Positions 20,583-27,430 of a stretch of DNA of 64,000 nucleotides are shown here, in pieces. The position numbers and the translations under genes are program-made. Source of the stretch: Enterobacter chengduensis (GTDB lineage Bacteria > Pseudomonadota > Gammaproteobacteria > Enterobacterales > Enterobacteriaceae); assembly GCF_001984825.2 (NCBI RefSeq), contig NZ_CP043318.1, positions 1,054,001 to 1,118,000 of the forward strand, read 5' to 3'. Under the pieces are notes generated by a model, which searched no databases, was not told the DNA's origin, and saw nothing but the letters and a program-made list of their open reading frames with translations. Position 1 is the stretch's first letter. Every line of letters begins with the position of its first letter.

Positions 20583-21250
20583 TTTCCCCCATTCAGCCAG
20601 TGGCTGGCCGTGAACAGCACATCTTCATCGTCGCTGTTGGCAACGAGCCAGCGCAGGTAACCCGGTTCTGTTTTTGCCAGCTCTGCGAAAGGGACTCCTT
20701 TATGCTTACCGAAGCGGAGCGCATGCAGCAGGGAAGGGTTATTGGAGATGGCCCGCATTTCGCCCATCGTCCATTTCGCCAGGCGGCCCATATAGAGCAG
20801 CAATTCGGCGGTGACATAGCAGTCATACAGCGCGCGGTGAGCGTAAAGCCCTTCCGGTACTTCCGGCTTCAGCCCGAGGCTGTAACGCAAGTACTGGTTG
20901 CTGTGGCTCTTGTGCTCCGGCAGGAGCGAACGCGCCAGCTTGGCGGTGCAGATCCACGGCGCGTTCATTGCGGTAAGCTTGGCTTTATCAAACTTCGCGT
21001 TGTGGGCGACGTATGCGTCGGCACCCATATAGCGGCCAATGACTTCACTGAGCAGCGGCGCGCCTTCCACCATGTCTTCGGTGATATGGTGAATAGCCAT
21101 GGCTTCAAAACCGATCGCCACGCCTGGCTTAACGAGGTCGCTCATTGGGTTGCAGATCACCCCGTCGACAATATCGACGCTGGCTATTTCCACCACGGTT
21201 TCCGGGCCGCCTTCCAGCCCAGTCGTTTCGGTATCAATGACACGCAGCAT
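20579..21250 (-). CDS. DnaQ-like 3'-5' exonuclease
   Basis: Start placed at ATG 21250 (MLRVIDTETTGLEGG), preceded by AGGGGA, giving 223 residues; the longer frame lies in the upstream small gene. DEDD exonuclease motifs: ExoI DTETTGLE (Asp6, Glu8), ExoII around YVAHNAKFDKAKL, ExoIII YAHRALYDCYVTAELL (His and Asp). A C-terminal region FGKHKGVPFAELAKTEPGYLRWLV resembles the extension of exodeoxyribonuclease X. It probably supports annealing-type recombination together with the adjacent SSB-like and Sak4-like genes. Confidence 0.85.
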   Translation of the reverse strand: MLRVIDTETTGLEGGPETVVEIASVDIVDGVICNPMSDLVKPGVAIGFEAMAIHHITEDMVEGAPLLSEVIGRYMGADAYVAHNAKFDKAKLTAMNAPWICTAKLARSLLPEHKSHSNQYLRYSLGLKPEVPEGLYAHRALYDCYVTAELLLYMGRLAKWTMGEMRAISNNPSLLHALRFGKHKGVPFAELAKTEPGYLRWLVANSDDEDVLFTASHWLNGGK

Positions 21251-21401
21251 TGTTAATCCCCTGTGTTCTGTAATCACAAACTGCATCGAAGTGCGCGAGC
21301 TGGTGGGCGATGGCCTCAAGGTCAGCTGGCGATAAGTGGTACATCAGGCACAGAAGCGCGATAAGGTTCATCGCCTGCTGCTGTTTGGTCGTAGCCTGCA
21401 T
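21234..21401 (-). CDS. Small phage protein of 55 residues
   Basis: Begins MQATTKQQQAMNLIALLCLMYHLS and ends 17 nt inside the exonuclease gene. AGAGGA stands 6 nt before the ATG at 21401; an ATG two codons upstream is also possible. The sequence is helical with a hydrophobic middle. The overlap with the next gene and a good ribosome site support it; function unknown. Confidence 0.55.
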   Translation of the reverse strand: MQATTKQQQAMNLIALLCLMYHLSPADLEAIAHQLAHFDAVCDYRTQGINNAACH

Positions 21402-21485
21402 ATCCATTCCTCTGAAAAAGGTTGTAAGAATCCTGTCGCTGTAAAAGCCGACCGTTTAACAAAGTTGGTTTTGCTGGTGTCCCTG

Positions 21486-21686
21486 CTAATGGATGGCAGG
21501 TTTACCGTGCTGGTTGAGATAAACCTCTATCTCATCGTTAGTGGTGCGCAGGCGCTCAAACAGAGTGAACAGATACAACCCTTTGCCCACGTTTGCAGAT
21601 GCGCGGTATGTGCGCCCCTGATACCTGACCAGCATCCCTGGTACAACGCTGGTTCTTGGTAATGTTGTTGTGCCGTAATTAGCCAT
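21486..21686 (-). CDS. Small protein, first gene of the left operon
   Basis: 66 residues beginning MANYGTTTLPRTSVVPGMLVRYQGRTYRA, basic in the N-terminal half, looking like a small beta-barrel/KOW-like fold by eye. It is the first gene downstream of PL, where lambda has N, but it lacks the arginine-rich motif of N-type antiterminators. I do not recognise the family. Confidence 0.55.
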   Translation of the reverse strand: MANYGTTTLPRTSVVPGMLVRYQGRTYRASANVGKGLYLFTLFERLRTTNDEIEVYLNQHGKPAIH

Positions 21687-21765
21687 CTCATCCCCTTGCC
21701 GTCTTCCCGGCTGCCAGAACTTTTACCCGGACATTCGCGTTTGAATGCGTTGTTTGGATGAGTTG

Positions 21766-21803
21766 ATAATAGCAATGGCTATTGGGTATATCAATACGTA
21801 TTG
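21766..21803 (-). promoter_or_regulatory. Left early promoter PL with two operator palindromes (oL)
   Basis: Minus strand: -35 TTGATA (21794-21789), 17-nt spacer, -10 TATTAT (21771-21766). Two related palindromes overlap it: CAATGGCTATTG (21773-21784) and CAATACGTATTG (21792-21803), 19 bp apart. The second is nearly identical to CAATACGCATTG inside PR, so the same repressor should control both. Confidence 0.8.
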
Positions 21804-21906
21804 GTATTATTTTATCGAGAGAGTATTAATTGTTTGATAGCTAAGTGAATTTATTTTTGTTTTAGAGAGTGCTATGTTTGAAAAAACATCAGGAAGGAGT
21901 TGCGTG

Positions 21907-22116
21907 ATGGATTTGGATGAAGAAAGGGTCAATATGATGGCTTATGCTGCCGGGCGGGCCGTGATGGAATTGTCGCTGGCAGATTTGCCTGTGACGCAGC
22001 AAGCCATCATCGACAAGTTGGAGCAATACCGCAGAGAAACAGGTAATGTGATCGGCAAAGGCGTTAACAGAGATGCTGCGGAGATAGTAAGGAAAGGTAG
22101 TAAGGCTGTGAAGTAG
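21907..22116 (+). CDS. Small phage protein between oL and the immunity genes
   Basis: Start at ATG 21907 behind AGGAAGGAG (spacing 7), giving 69 residues starting MDLDEERVNMMAYAAG; an upstream ATG at 21874 lacks such a site. The helical, charged protein ends NRDAAEIVRKGSKAVK and I do not recognise it with confidence. It reads away from PL, opposite to the neighbouring rex-position genes. Confidence 0.55.
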   Translation: MDLDEERVNMMAYAAGRAVMELSLADLPVTQQAIIDKLEQYRRETGNVIGKGVNRDAAEIVRKGSKAVK

Positions 22117-22147
22117 ATACAAAAAAACCGGCACGCTGGCCGGTTAA

Positions 22148-22453
22148 TTAAAGAGCTGCCTTAATAGCGTTGATGATAGGTGGGAGAAGTTGTGCGATAA
22201 AGATCGCTCCAACCACCCAAACTATGATGCTGAACTTCGCGTCACTAACGTCAGCCTTGGTAGCGTAATTTGATTTCATCACGGCAAGGTCAGTTTTGAT
22301 GCCGTGCATGTCTTTTTCTAAATCTTTGATTCGTTGCAACATGTCATCACCTCCTCCGCTTCCATCTCCATCTTTAAAATCATTATGGGGGCTGGTTGGA
22401 ATTTGTTCAACTATGTTTCCATCAAGAGGAACAGAGTATAAATGCCTCTTCAT
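22148..22453 (-). CDS. Membrane-anchored coiled-coil protein at the rexB position
   Basis: Start at ATG 22453 behind AAGGAC, 101 residues. A Gly/Asp-rich stretch (DGDGSGGGDD) and a coiled coil (MLQRIKDLEKDMHGIKTDLA) precede one C-terminal membrane helix (IIVWVVGAIFIAQLLPPIINAI). It begins 2 nt after the gene before it in the cI transcript. This is the slot lambda uses for rexB, so a role in lysogen-expressed exclusion of other phages is a reasonable inference, but there is no recognisable homology to RexB. Confidence 0.6.
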   Translation of the reverse strand: MKRHLYSVPLDGNIVEQIPTSPHNDFKDGDGSGGGDDMLQRIKDLEKDMHGIKTDLAVMKSNYATKADVSDAKFSIIVWVVGAIFIAQLLPPIINAIKAAL

Positions 22454-22455
22454 GC

Positions 22456-22890
22456 CTAAGTCCTTATTGGGTTGGCAGAAATAATTGCGCACTTCTTCTC
22501 ATCAATCATATCGCTCAGGCCGTTATTTGTTTCTTCGAAAATCCTGTAAATGACGTCATATGTACCATTCCCGACTAGCTTGATATTTTTTACGTAAAGT
22601 GAAGTTCCAACCATTACTGAGGTGTCATTTATGGGTGAGAACATGAATGTTTCCAATGAGTTTTCATCGCCATTAGTGTCAGTGAGGGCTGATTCTCCAT
22701 TAAATGTTACATCAAGTTCAGTGGTGTATTTTTTACCATGATCGAAGTACATCAAAGCTGTCAGATAGAATGAGCAACTACTAGGATACTCATTTACCAC
22801 GACCAGTGGGTCTGGCTGCATGAAAGGAGAAATGCCAAGCCCTGGCTTTACTATCGTCGGGTAAATAGTAATTATTTTTTCCGTTCTCAT
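22456..22890 (-). CDS. Unknown protein at the rexA position, co-transcribed with cI
   Basis: Start at ATG 22890 (MRTEKIITIYPTIVKP) behind GAAGAAA; 144 residues. A GTG five codons upstream is possible. The composition suggests a beta-rich soluble domain; no motif is recognisable. It is AT-richer than the flanking phage genes, follows cI by about 86 nt on the same strand and is followed after 2 nt by the membrane-protein gene. It is probably expressed in the lysogen. Function unknown. Confidence 0.6.
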   Translation of the reverse strand: MRTEKIITIYPTIVKPGLGISPFMQPDPLVVVNEYPSSCSFYLTALMYFDHGKKYTTELDVTFNGESALTDTNGDENSLETFMFSPINDTSVMVGTSLYVKNIKLVGNGTYDVIYRIFEETNNGLSDMIDEKKCAIISANPIRT

Positions 22891-22976
22891 AATATGTTTC
22901 TTCACGTCAAAAATCTATGTTAGCCCCGGCGCTGGCCGCAGCTTCGTCTCTACCCAAAAATATCCTCAGGTCACTT

Positions 22977-23672
22977 CTACAACTTGTTGTAAGCTATCGA
23001 CTCATGAATTAAGGCTTTACCCATGATGTAGAGCTGATCTTGGTTTTCTTCGGTTATGTACCAGTCCTTGTAAGCCGGGTTATCTGAAAGGACGGCTAGC
23101 TGTAGTCCCTGCATTTGCAGGCGCTTTACATGGAAGTGCTGTCCGAAGACAAATGCATATACTCCGTCAACCTTGAAGCTTCTCACTGACACATCAAAGA
23201 AGAGTCGATCGCCAGACTGAATCGTTGGGCACATGCTATCACCGTCTACAGTCATTACCTTCACATCATGCTGAGAGCGATTTCCGAATAGGGAGCGCGC
23301 GTGCTCAGTTGTGAACTCGATAGCATGCAGAACTTCTACAAACTCAGAAATCATAAACGATCCTGGTCCAGCGCTAACCGTCAGGTCGAGAACATCAACC
23401 CTGAATACATCAGGTACCGTATTCTCCGCTACCGGGATTACCGGTTGCTGCCCATCATTTCTCATCGGACCAGCACCTGTGGAAAGCCACTCCGAACGCA
23501 CGCCGAGCGCTTTAGCTATTTCTACAATCTTTGTCGAACCACGGGCGTTACCGCTAGTCAGTCGCCAGATAGTAGGCTGCGCAACACCCGAGGCCTTAGC
23601 TAAAGCCCCTTGAGACATACCTGAAGCTGTCATTGCCTGGTTAAGGCGCTCAGCAAGAGTTTCTTTTTTCAT
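22977..23672 (-). CDS. CI-like repressor with S24 autoprotease domain
   Basis: Start placed at ATG 23672 (MKKETLAERLNQAM), giving 231 residues; the longer frame runs through the operator. An N-terminal helix-turn-helix (QGALAKASGVAQPTIWRLTSG, about residues 22-42) binds operators. The C-terminal S24/LexA-type domain has the nucleophile Ser in VDGDSMCPTI and the Lys in FHVKRLQMQG, so RecA-stimulated self-cleavage and SOS induction are expected. The gene follows a -10-like TATAAA by only 9 nt and has no ribosome site, suggesting a leaderless or nearly leaderless message as for lambda cI. Confidence 0.93.
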   Translation of the reverse strand: MKKETLAERLNQAMTASGMSQGALAKASGVAQPTIWRLTSGNARGSTKIVEIAKALGVRSEWLSTGAGPMRNDGQQPVIPVAENTVPDVFRVDVLDLTVSAGPGSFMISEFVEVLHAIEFTTEHARSLFGNRSQHDVKVMTVDGDSMCPTIQSGDRLFFDVSVRSFKVDGVYAFVFGQHFHVKRLQMQGLQLAVLSDNPAYKDWYITEENQDQLYIMGKALIHESIAYNKL

Positions 23673-23681
23673 AGTTTTTAA

Positions 23682-23710
23682 TTTATACGCTTGCGTATTG
23701 ATGGTCAAAA
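23682..23710 (-). promoter_or_regulatory. PRM-like promoter of the repressor gene with palindrome
   Basis: Minus strand TTGACC followed after 15 nt by TATAAA (23687-23682). The perfect palindrome ATACGC-TT-GCGTAT (23685-23698) overlaps the -10, a candidate operator half of oR. The -10 lies 9 nt from the repressor ATG. Confidence 0.55.
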
Positions 23711-23722
23711 CACGTTTAGCTA

Positions 23723-23751
23723 TTGCCAATACCAATACGCATTGCTATTAT
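23723..23751 (+). promoter_or_regulatory. Right early promoter PR with operator palindrome (oR)
   Basis: -35 TTGCCA (23723-23728), 17-nt spacer, -10 TATTAT (23746-23751), reading into cro. CAATACGCATTG (23733-23744) fills the spacer. The block CATTGCTATTATC is identical to the matching part of PL, so the two early promoters share both operator and -10. Confidence 0.8.
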
Positions 23752-23782
23752 CAGTTTGACCCAATACTTATAGGAATTGGAT

Positions 23783-24010
23783 ATGACGAACAACACCATC
23801 CAGCGAGCAATTGATATCGCTGGCAGCCAAAAAAAATTAGCTGACCTTTGTGGCGTAGCTCAACCCACTGTATGGCGATGGCTACACGGTGGTGGCATTG
23901 ATGCTCGCTACGTTATGAAAATTGTTTCTGCCACTGACGGAAAGATTAAAGCCACTGAAATCAGGCCAGATTTAGCTCAGTTATTGGGAGCTAACAATCC
24001 CGCAGCCTAA
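23783..24010 (+). CDS. Cro-like regulator
   Basis: 75 residues from ATG 23783 (MTNNTIQRAIDIAG), with TAGGAAT 8 nt upstream; a TTG two codons before is less likely. It has the YdaS/Cro-type helix-turn-helix SQKKLADLCGVAQPTVWRWLHGG; the recognition-helix segment GVAQPTVWRW closely matches GVAQPTIWRL of the repressor, consistent with both binding the same palindromes. It is divergent from cI across oR. Confidence 0.88.
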   Translation: MTNNTIQRAIDIAGSQKKLADLCGVAQPTVWRWLHGGGIDARYVMKIVSATDGKIKATEIRPDLAQLLGANNPAA

Positions 24011-24047
24011 GTGTCGACCTAACCACTCACCACAGGAATTATCACCA

Positions 24048-24368
24048 ATGGAGAACGCAATCGCACGAAAGTTAGACCCGCCAGTTATCAATCCGGTTGA
24101 GATAGAAAGCGTCTTGCTCAACCGGCTTGCATCAGTGGGCCAGAAGTCTTACGCCGAGCATATGGGCATCAGCGAGTCGACGGCCAGCAGGCGAAAAGCT
24201 GAGGGGCATTTCAGCACCATGGCGAAAGAGCTGGCCTTCCTGGGTATTCAGGCCGCGCCACCGGAAGCAGTGCTGGTATCGCGGGAGTATCTGGCCTCAG
24301 TCGAAACGCTCGCCGATATCGGGCTGAAAGCCGAACGAGCAAGGCCGGGGCCGCTGGGGTGGGATTAA
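24048..24368 (+). CDS. CII-like transcription activator
   Basis: 106 residues, CII family: the helix-turn-helix KSYAEHMGISESTASRRKAEGHFSTMAKELAFLGI follows a variable N-terminus. In lambdoid phages CII activates the repressor-establishment and integrase promoters. A CACAGGAATTATCACCA leader precedes the ATG, and the gene stands between cro and the replication genes as expected. Confidence 0.85.
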   Translation: MENAIARKLDPPVINPVEIESVLLNRLASVGQKSYAEHMGISESTASRRKAEGHFSTMAKELAFLGIQAAPPEAVLVSREYLASVETLADIGLKAERARPGPLGWD

Positions 24369-24371
24369 GCC

Positions 24372-24627
24372 ATGAACCATATCGAATTCATCGAAAAGCA
24401 TGTTCGTGAAGAACTGCTGAAGCTCGGTTTCTCTCTGGGAGTGGCTCAGGGGGGGGGCATTCCAGGCTATCGACATGTACAAGCGCATGAGCCAGGCAAG
24501 CAGAAAGGGGAAGATTTTTGATGATGTTTTACGGCACGCAAAGCTGTGGGCGGAGAAACAGCAGTTACCCGCTGACCGGTTTGAGAAGCGAAAAGTTAAA
24601 CGGAACGCCCAGCCGGGCCTGTTCTGA
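24372..24627 (+). pseudogene. Small phage gene frameshifted at a run of nine G
   Basis: The frame starts MNHIEFIEKHVREELLKLGF SLGVAQ and then enters G9 at 24449-24457, after which it stops at TGA 24523-24525. With eight G it would continue AFQAIDMYKRMSQASRKGKI ... NAQPGLF to a stop at 24625-24627, about 85 residues in all, reading as one coherent helical protein. Either a real 1-nt insertion, slippage variation or an assembly error. Function unknown; the position between cII and O is typical of small accessory genes. Confidence 0.7.
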
Positions 24628-24705
24628 AAAGGCGAAAGCCGCTGTGCGTGAACACAAGCGGCCTTCAGGTGCAAAAAACGTCAGTCAATTGCGAGGTCAA
24701 TTCTA

Positions 24706-24869
24706 ATGCCAAAGCGCAAAAAGTACCAGGAAAATGAGGAGCGACGCCTTCAGGATTCCCCTGATGGGCTGGTGGTTGCCGCGTCAAAAACAGGGCGTTC
24801 GCCGAACGTCTTGTTGGCGTGATCCGTCTGGCTCTCGCTACGTCGGGAGTGAAAAATGGGCGTCGTTAA
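24706..24869 (+). pseudogene. Short gene before O, possibly frameshifted at an A run
   Basis: From ATG 24706 the frame reads MPKRKKYQENEERRLQDSPD GLVVAASKTGRS and stops at 24820. In the frame one step away the sequence from about 24789 reads NRAFAERLVGVIRLALATSG VKNGRR and stops at 24867-24869, overlapping the start of the O gene by 14 nt, as genuine phage genes do. One more A in the AAAAA at 24786-24790 would join them. The first half alone (38 residues) could also be the true product. Confidence 0.4.
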
Positions 24870-25746
24870 GTTAGCAGACTACAGGCCGCCGCTGGAGGTC
24901 GTGGAGCATCGCGTGGCGCAGCTGGAAGATGGTTTTACTCGTGTTGCTAATGAGCTTCTCGATGCTGTCATGGCATCCGGACTAAGCGAAACAGAGCTGT
25001 GTGTTGTCCTTGCTATTTGGCGCAAGACGTATGGCTACAACAAGAAGATGGACTGGGTTAGCAATGACCAGCTTGAGCAGATGATTGCCAAGCATCACAC
25101 ACACTGTTCGACAGCAAAAAATCAGCTTGTTGCCAAAAAAGTCTTGGTCCAGGAGGGGCGTAGCGTGGGTATGAATACCAACATCATCGAGTGGAAAACA
25201 AAGATTAACGGATTCTGCAAAACATTAGCTAAACCTGCTAAGGATTCTTTAGCGGAAGTTGCTAATAAAACCTTAGCTGAAAGTGCTAAGGAAACATTAG
25301 CGGAAGGTGCTAAGGATGATGGCGAAACCTTAGCAGAATCTGCTTTTGAAACTAAGCAGGATCTGCTAACCACAAAAGACAATATACAAAAGACAATAAA
25401 CAATACCCCCCAACCCCCAGAGGGGGAGTGTGTCGGGCAGGAAGAAAAACCTGTCTCAAAGAAACCCCCAATCGACTACCAGGCGGTGCTGTCTGCATAC
25501 AACACCACCCTGGGAGACCGCCTTCCCCAGGCAGAGGCACTAAACGACAAACGTCGCCGTGCTATCAAACGCCTGCTGACCGAACTGAAAGAGCCAACCG
25601 TCGAGGCTGTGGAGAATTATTTCGCAGCCTTCGCTGAGCGAGCACCAAAGTTTTACTTCGGTGAGAACGACAGAGGCTGGCGCGCCAGTTTCGATTATCT
25701 GTTGCGCTCTGACACCCTGCTGAAAACCAGGGAGAAGGCGCTATGA
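24856..25746 (+). CDS. Replication initiator, lambda O type
   Basis: 296 residues. The N-terminal phage-replication O domain (DGFTRVANELLDAVMASGLSETELCVVLAIWRKTYGYNKK, residues about 25-65) is a winged helix that binds origin iterons. A low-complexity centre (about residues 125-165) consists of 8-residue LAExAKxT repeats encoded by the origin iterons. The C-terminal part (RRAIKRLLTELKEP...FYFGENDRGWRASFDYLLR) is the usual helicase-contacting region. It overlaps the DnaB gene by 4 nt. Confidence 0.9.
   Translation: MGVVKLADYRPPLEVVEHRVAQLEDGFTRVANELLDAVMASGLSETELCVVLAIWRKTYGYNKKMDWVSNDQLEQMIAKHHTHCSTAKNQLVAKKVLVQEGRSVGMNTNIIEWKTKINGFCKTLAKPAKDSLAEVANKTLAESAKETLAEGAKDDGETLAESAFETKQDLLTTKDNIQKTINNTPQPPEGECVGQEEKPVSKKPPIDYQAVLSAYNTTLGDRLPQAEALNDKRRRAIKRLLTELKEPTVEAVENYFAAFAERAPKFYFGENDRGWRASFDYLLRSDTLLKTREKAL
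25225..25346 (+). other. Phage replication origin: five iterons in the O gene
   Basis: 17-bp partly palindromic iterons of the form TTAGCnGAAnnTGCTAA start at 25225, 25249, 25273, 25297 and, degenerate, 25330. The first four are spaced exactly 24 bp, and the fifth is 33 bp on. A/T-rich DNA (25370-25405, AAAGACAATATACAAAAGAC) follows at once. Iterons inside the initiator gene next to an AT-rich block is the lambda ori design. Confidence 0.88.
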
Positions 25747-27140
25747 CCGACATGAACATGATCCCTCAGAACATCGAAGCCGAACAAAGTGTGCTGGGCG
25801 GCATGATGCTGGATAGCGGTAGTGATCGCTGCCAGACCGCTATGTCGATGCTCAAACCAGAATCGTTCTACATCCGCCCCCACCAGGTGATTTTCGCCGA
25901 GATGCGGGAGCTGGTAGCCAACCAGAAGCCTATCGACCTGATCACCCTGATTGAGTCGCTGGAATCTAAAGGGCTTGGCGAGCAGGCTGGTGGATTCGCT
26001 TACATGGCTGAGATATCCAAAAACACTCCCAGCGCGGCGAACATCGTTCACTACGCCATGCTGGTGCGCGAGAAAGCCATGGAGCGCTACGGCATAGACA
26101 AGCTGACCAGCGCCACTGAACTGCTGTTCTCCCGCAACGGGATGACCACCAGCCAGAAGTTTGACGCTATTCAGACCCTGTTCACCGATATCGCTGACTA
26201 CGCGAAAACCGGTAACCGCCGAGGGCTTCGCGAGTTTTCGGAAGTGATGGGCGACTGGGTGGACGAGGTGGAAGCGCGCTGGAGCGACTCAGACGCAACG
26301 CGTGGACTGTCGACGGGGATTGGCTCGCTGGATGACCTGCTGCAACCGAAAGGGCTGGTTAAAGGCGCTTTGATGGTGATCGGCGCACGTCCAAAGATGG
26401 GTAAAACCACGCTGTATAGCCAGCTGGCCGTCAACTGTGCCGAAGTTGAACAGCTCCCCGCGCTGATGTTCAGCCTCGAAATGCCGGATAAGCAGATTGT
26501 GGAGCGCATGATCGGGCAGGTCAGCCGCGTTAATACCGACGTGTTTTATGGCGATCGGTACGACGACGCGCAGGTGGCAATGGCTTTTGCTGCTGGTGGA
26601 CGTCTGGCCCAGACCGGAAATCTGTACGTCGACGACACGCCCGGGATAACGCTGGCACACATCGTCGCAGAGTCACGTCGCATCAAACGCGAACGCGGCG
26701 CTGTCGGCATGGTGCTGGTGGACTACCTGACCCTGATGACCGCCGACAAGGCTGACCGTAACGATCTGGCCTACGGGATTATTACGAAGGGGCTGAAGAA
26801 CCTGGCGAAGGAACTGAACTGCATCGTGGTGCTGCTTACTCAGCTGAATCGCGATCTGGAGAAGCGCACCAACAAACGCCCGATGCCTAGTGATTCCCGC
26901 GACACCGGGCAGATTGAGCAGGATTGTGATTACTGGATCGGTATTTACCGCGAAGGCGCATACGACGAAAACGCAGATCAGGCGGCTACCGAATTGCTGT
27001 TGCGCCTGAACCGCCACGGCCCGACAGGCGTTGTTTATTGTGACCAGCGCAACGGGGCGATCTACGACTGTGACCAGGCTGCTGCTGAGCAGAAACGCCG
27101 CGCGAATGATGCCAGACCCAACAACAAGAGGGAATTTTGA
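25743..27140 (+). CDS. Replicative DNA helicase, DnaB family
   Basis: 465 residues. The N-terminal DnaB domain (PQNIEAEQSVLGGMMLD) precedes a RecA-like helicase core with Walker A GARPKMGKTTLYSQ (about residues 215-228), Walker B MVLVDYLTLM and the late motif QLNRDLEKRTNKRP ... DSRDTGQIEQDCD. As in P22-type phages, the phage brings its own helicase instead of a P-type loader. Starts 4 nt inside the O gene (ATGA). Confidence 0.95.
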   Translation: MTDMNMIPQNIEAEQSVLGGMMLDSGSDRCQTAMSMLKPESFYIRPHQVIFAEMRELVANQKPIDLITLIESLESKGLGEQAGGFAYMAEISKNTPSAANIVHYAMLVREKAMERYGIDKLTSATELLFSRNGMTTSQKFDAIQTLFTDIADYAKTGNRRGLREFSEVMGDWVDEVEARWSDSDATRGLSTGIGSLDDLLQPKGLVKGALMVIGARPKMGKTTLYSQLAVNCAEVEQLPALMFSLEMPDKQIVERMIGQVSRVNTDVFYGDRYDDAQVAMAFAAGGRLAQTGNLYVDDTPGITLAHIVAESRRIKRERGAVGMVLVDYLTLMTADKADRNDLAYGIITKGLKNLAKELNCIVVLLTQLNRDLEKRTNKRPMPSDSRDTGQIEQDCDYWIGIYREGAYDENADQAATELLLRLNRHGPTGVVYCDQRNGAIYDCDQAAAEQKRRANDARPNNKREF

Positions 27141-27430
27141 TGAAAATTTACATTGCTGGGCCAATGACCGGCATCGCGAAATATAACCGTCCTGCGTTCC
27201 ATTTCGAGGCTATGCGCCTGGCTTCGGAAGGCCATGTGGTGTTAAACCCCGCGACGCTTCCCGATGGCCTGAGCCAGCCAGAGTACATGGATATTTGTCT
27301 CGCGATGCTCCGCTGCGCTGAAGGCATTTTCCTGCTGTCCGGCTGGCAGAACTCCGCAGGCGCAAAAGCGGAACACGCTCTGGCTCAAAAGCTGGATCTG
27401 GAAATCATTCATCAGGAGAGTGCGGTATGA
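27140..27430 (+). CDS. DUF4406 / nucleoside deoxyribosyltransferase-like protein
   Basis: Start at ATG 27140 behind GAGGGAATTTTG, overlapping the helicase stop; 96 residues. The opening MKIYIAGPMTGIAKYNRPAF and the C-terminal GIFLLSGWQNSAGAKAEHALA are the DUF4406 pattern, related to nucleoside 2-deoxyribosyltransferases; a role in nucleotide metabolism is possible but unproven. Confidence 0.85.
   Translation: MKIYIAGPMTGIAKYNRPAFHFEAMRLASEGHVVLNPATLPDGLSQPEYMDICLAMLRCAEGIFLLSGWQNSAGAKAEHALAQKLDLEIIHQESAV

Noticed and set aside
21486..21686. N-type antiterminator as the first left-operon gene
   Set aside because: It has the right position but no arginine-rich RNA-binding N-terminus, and I could not find nut-like box sequences with confidence.
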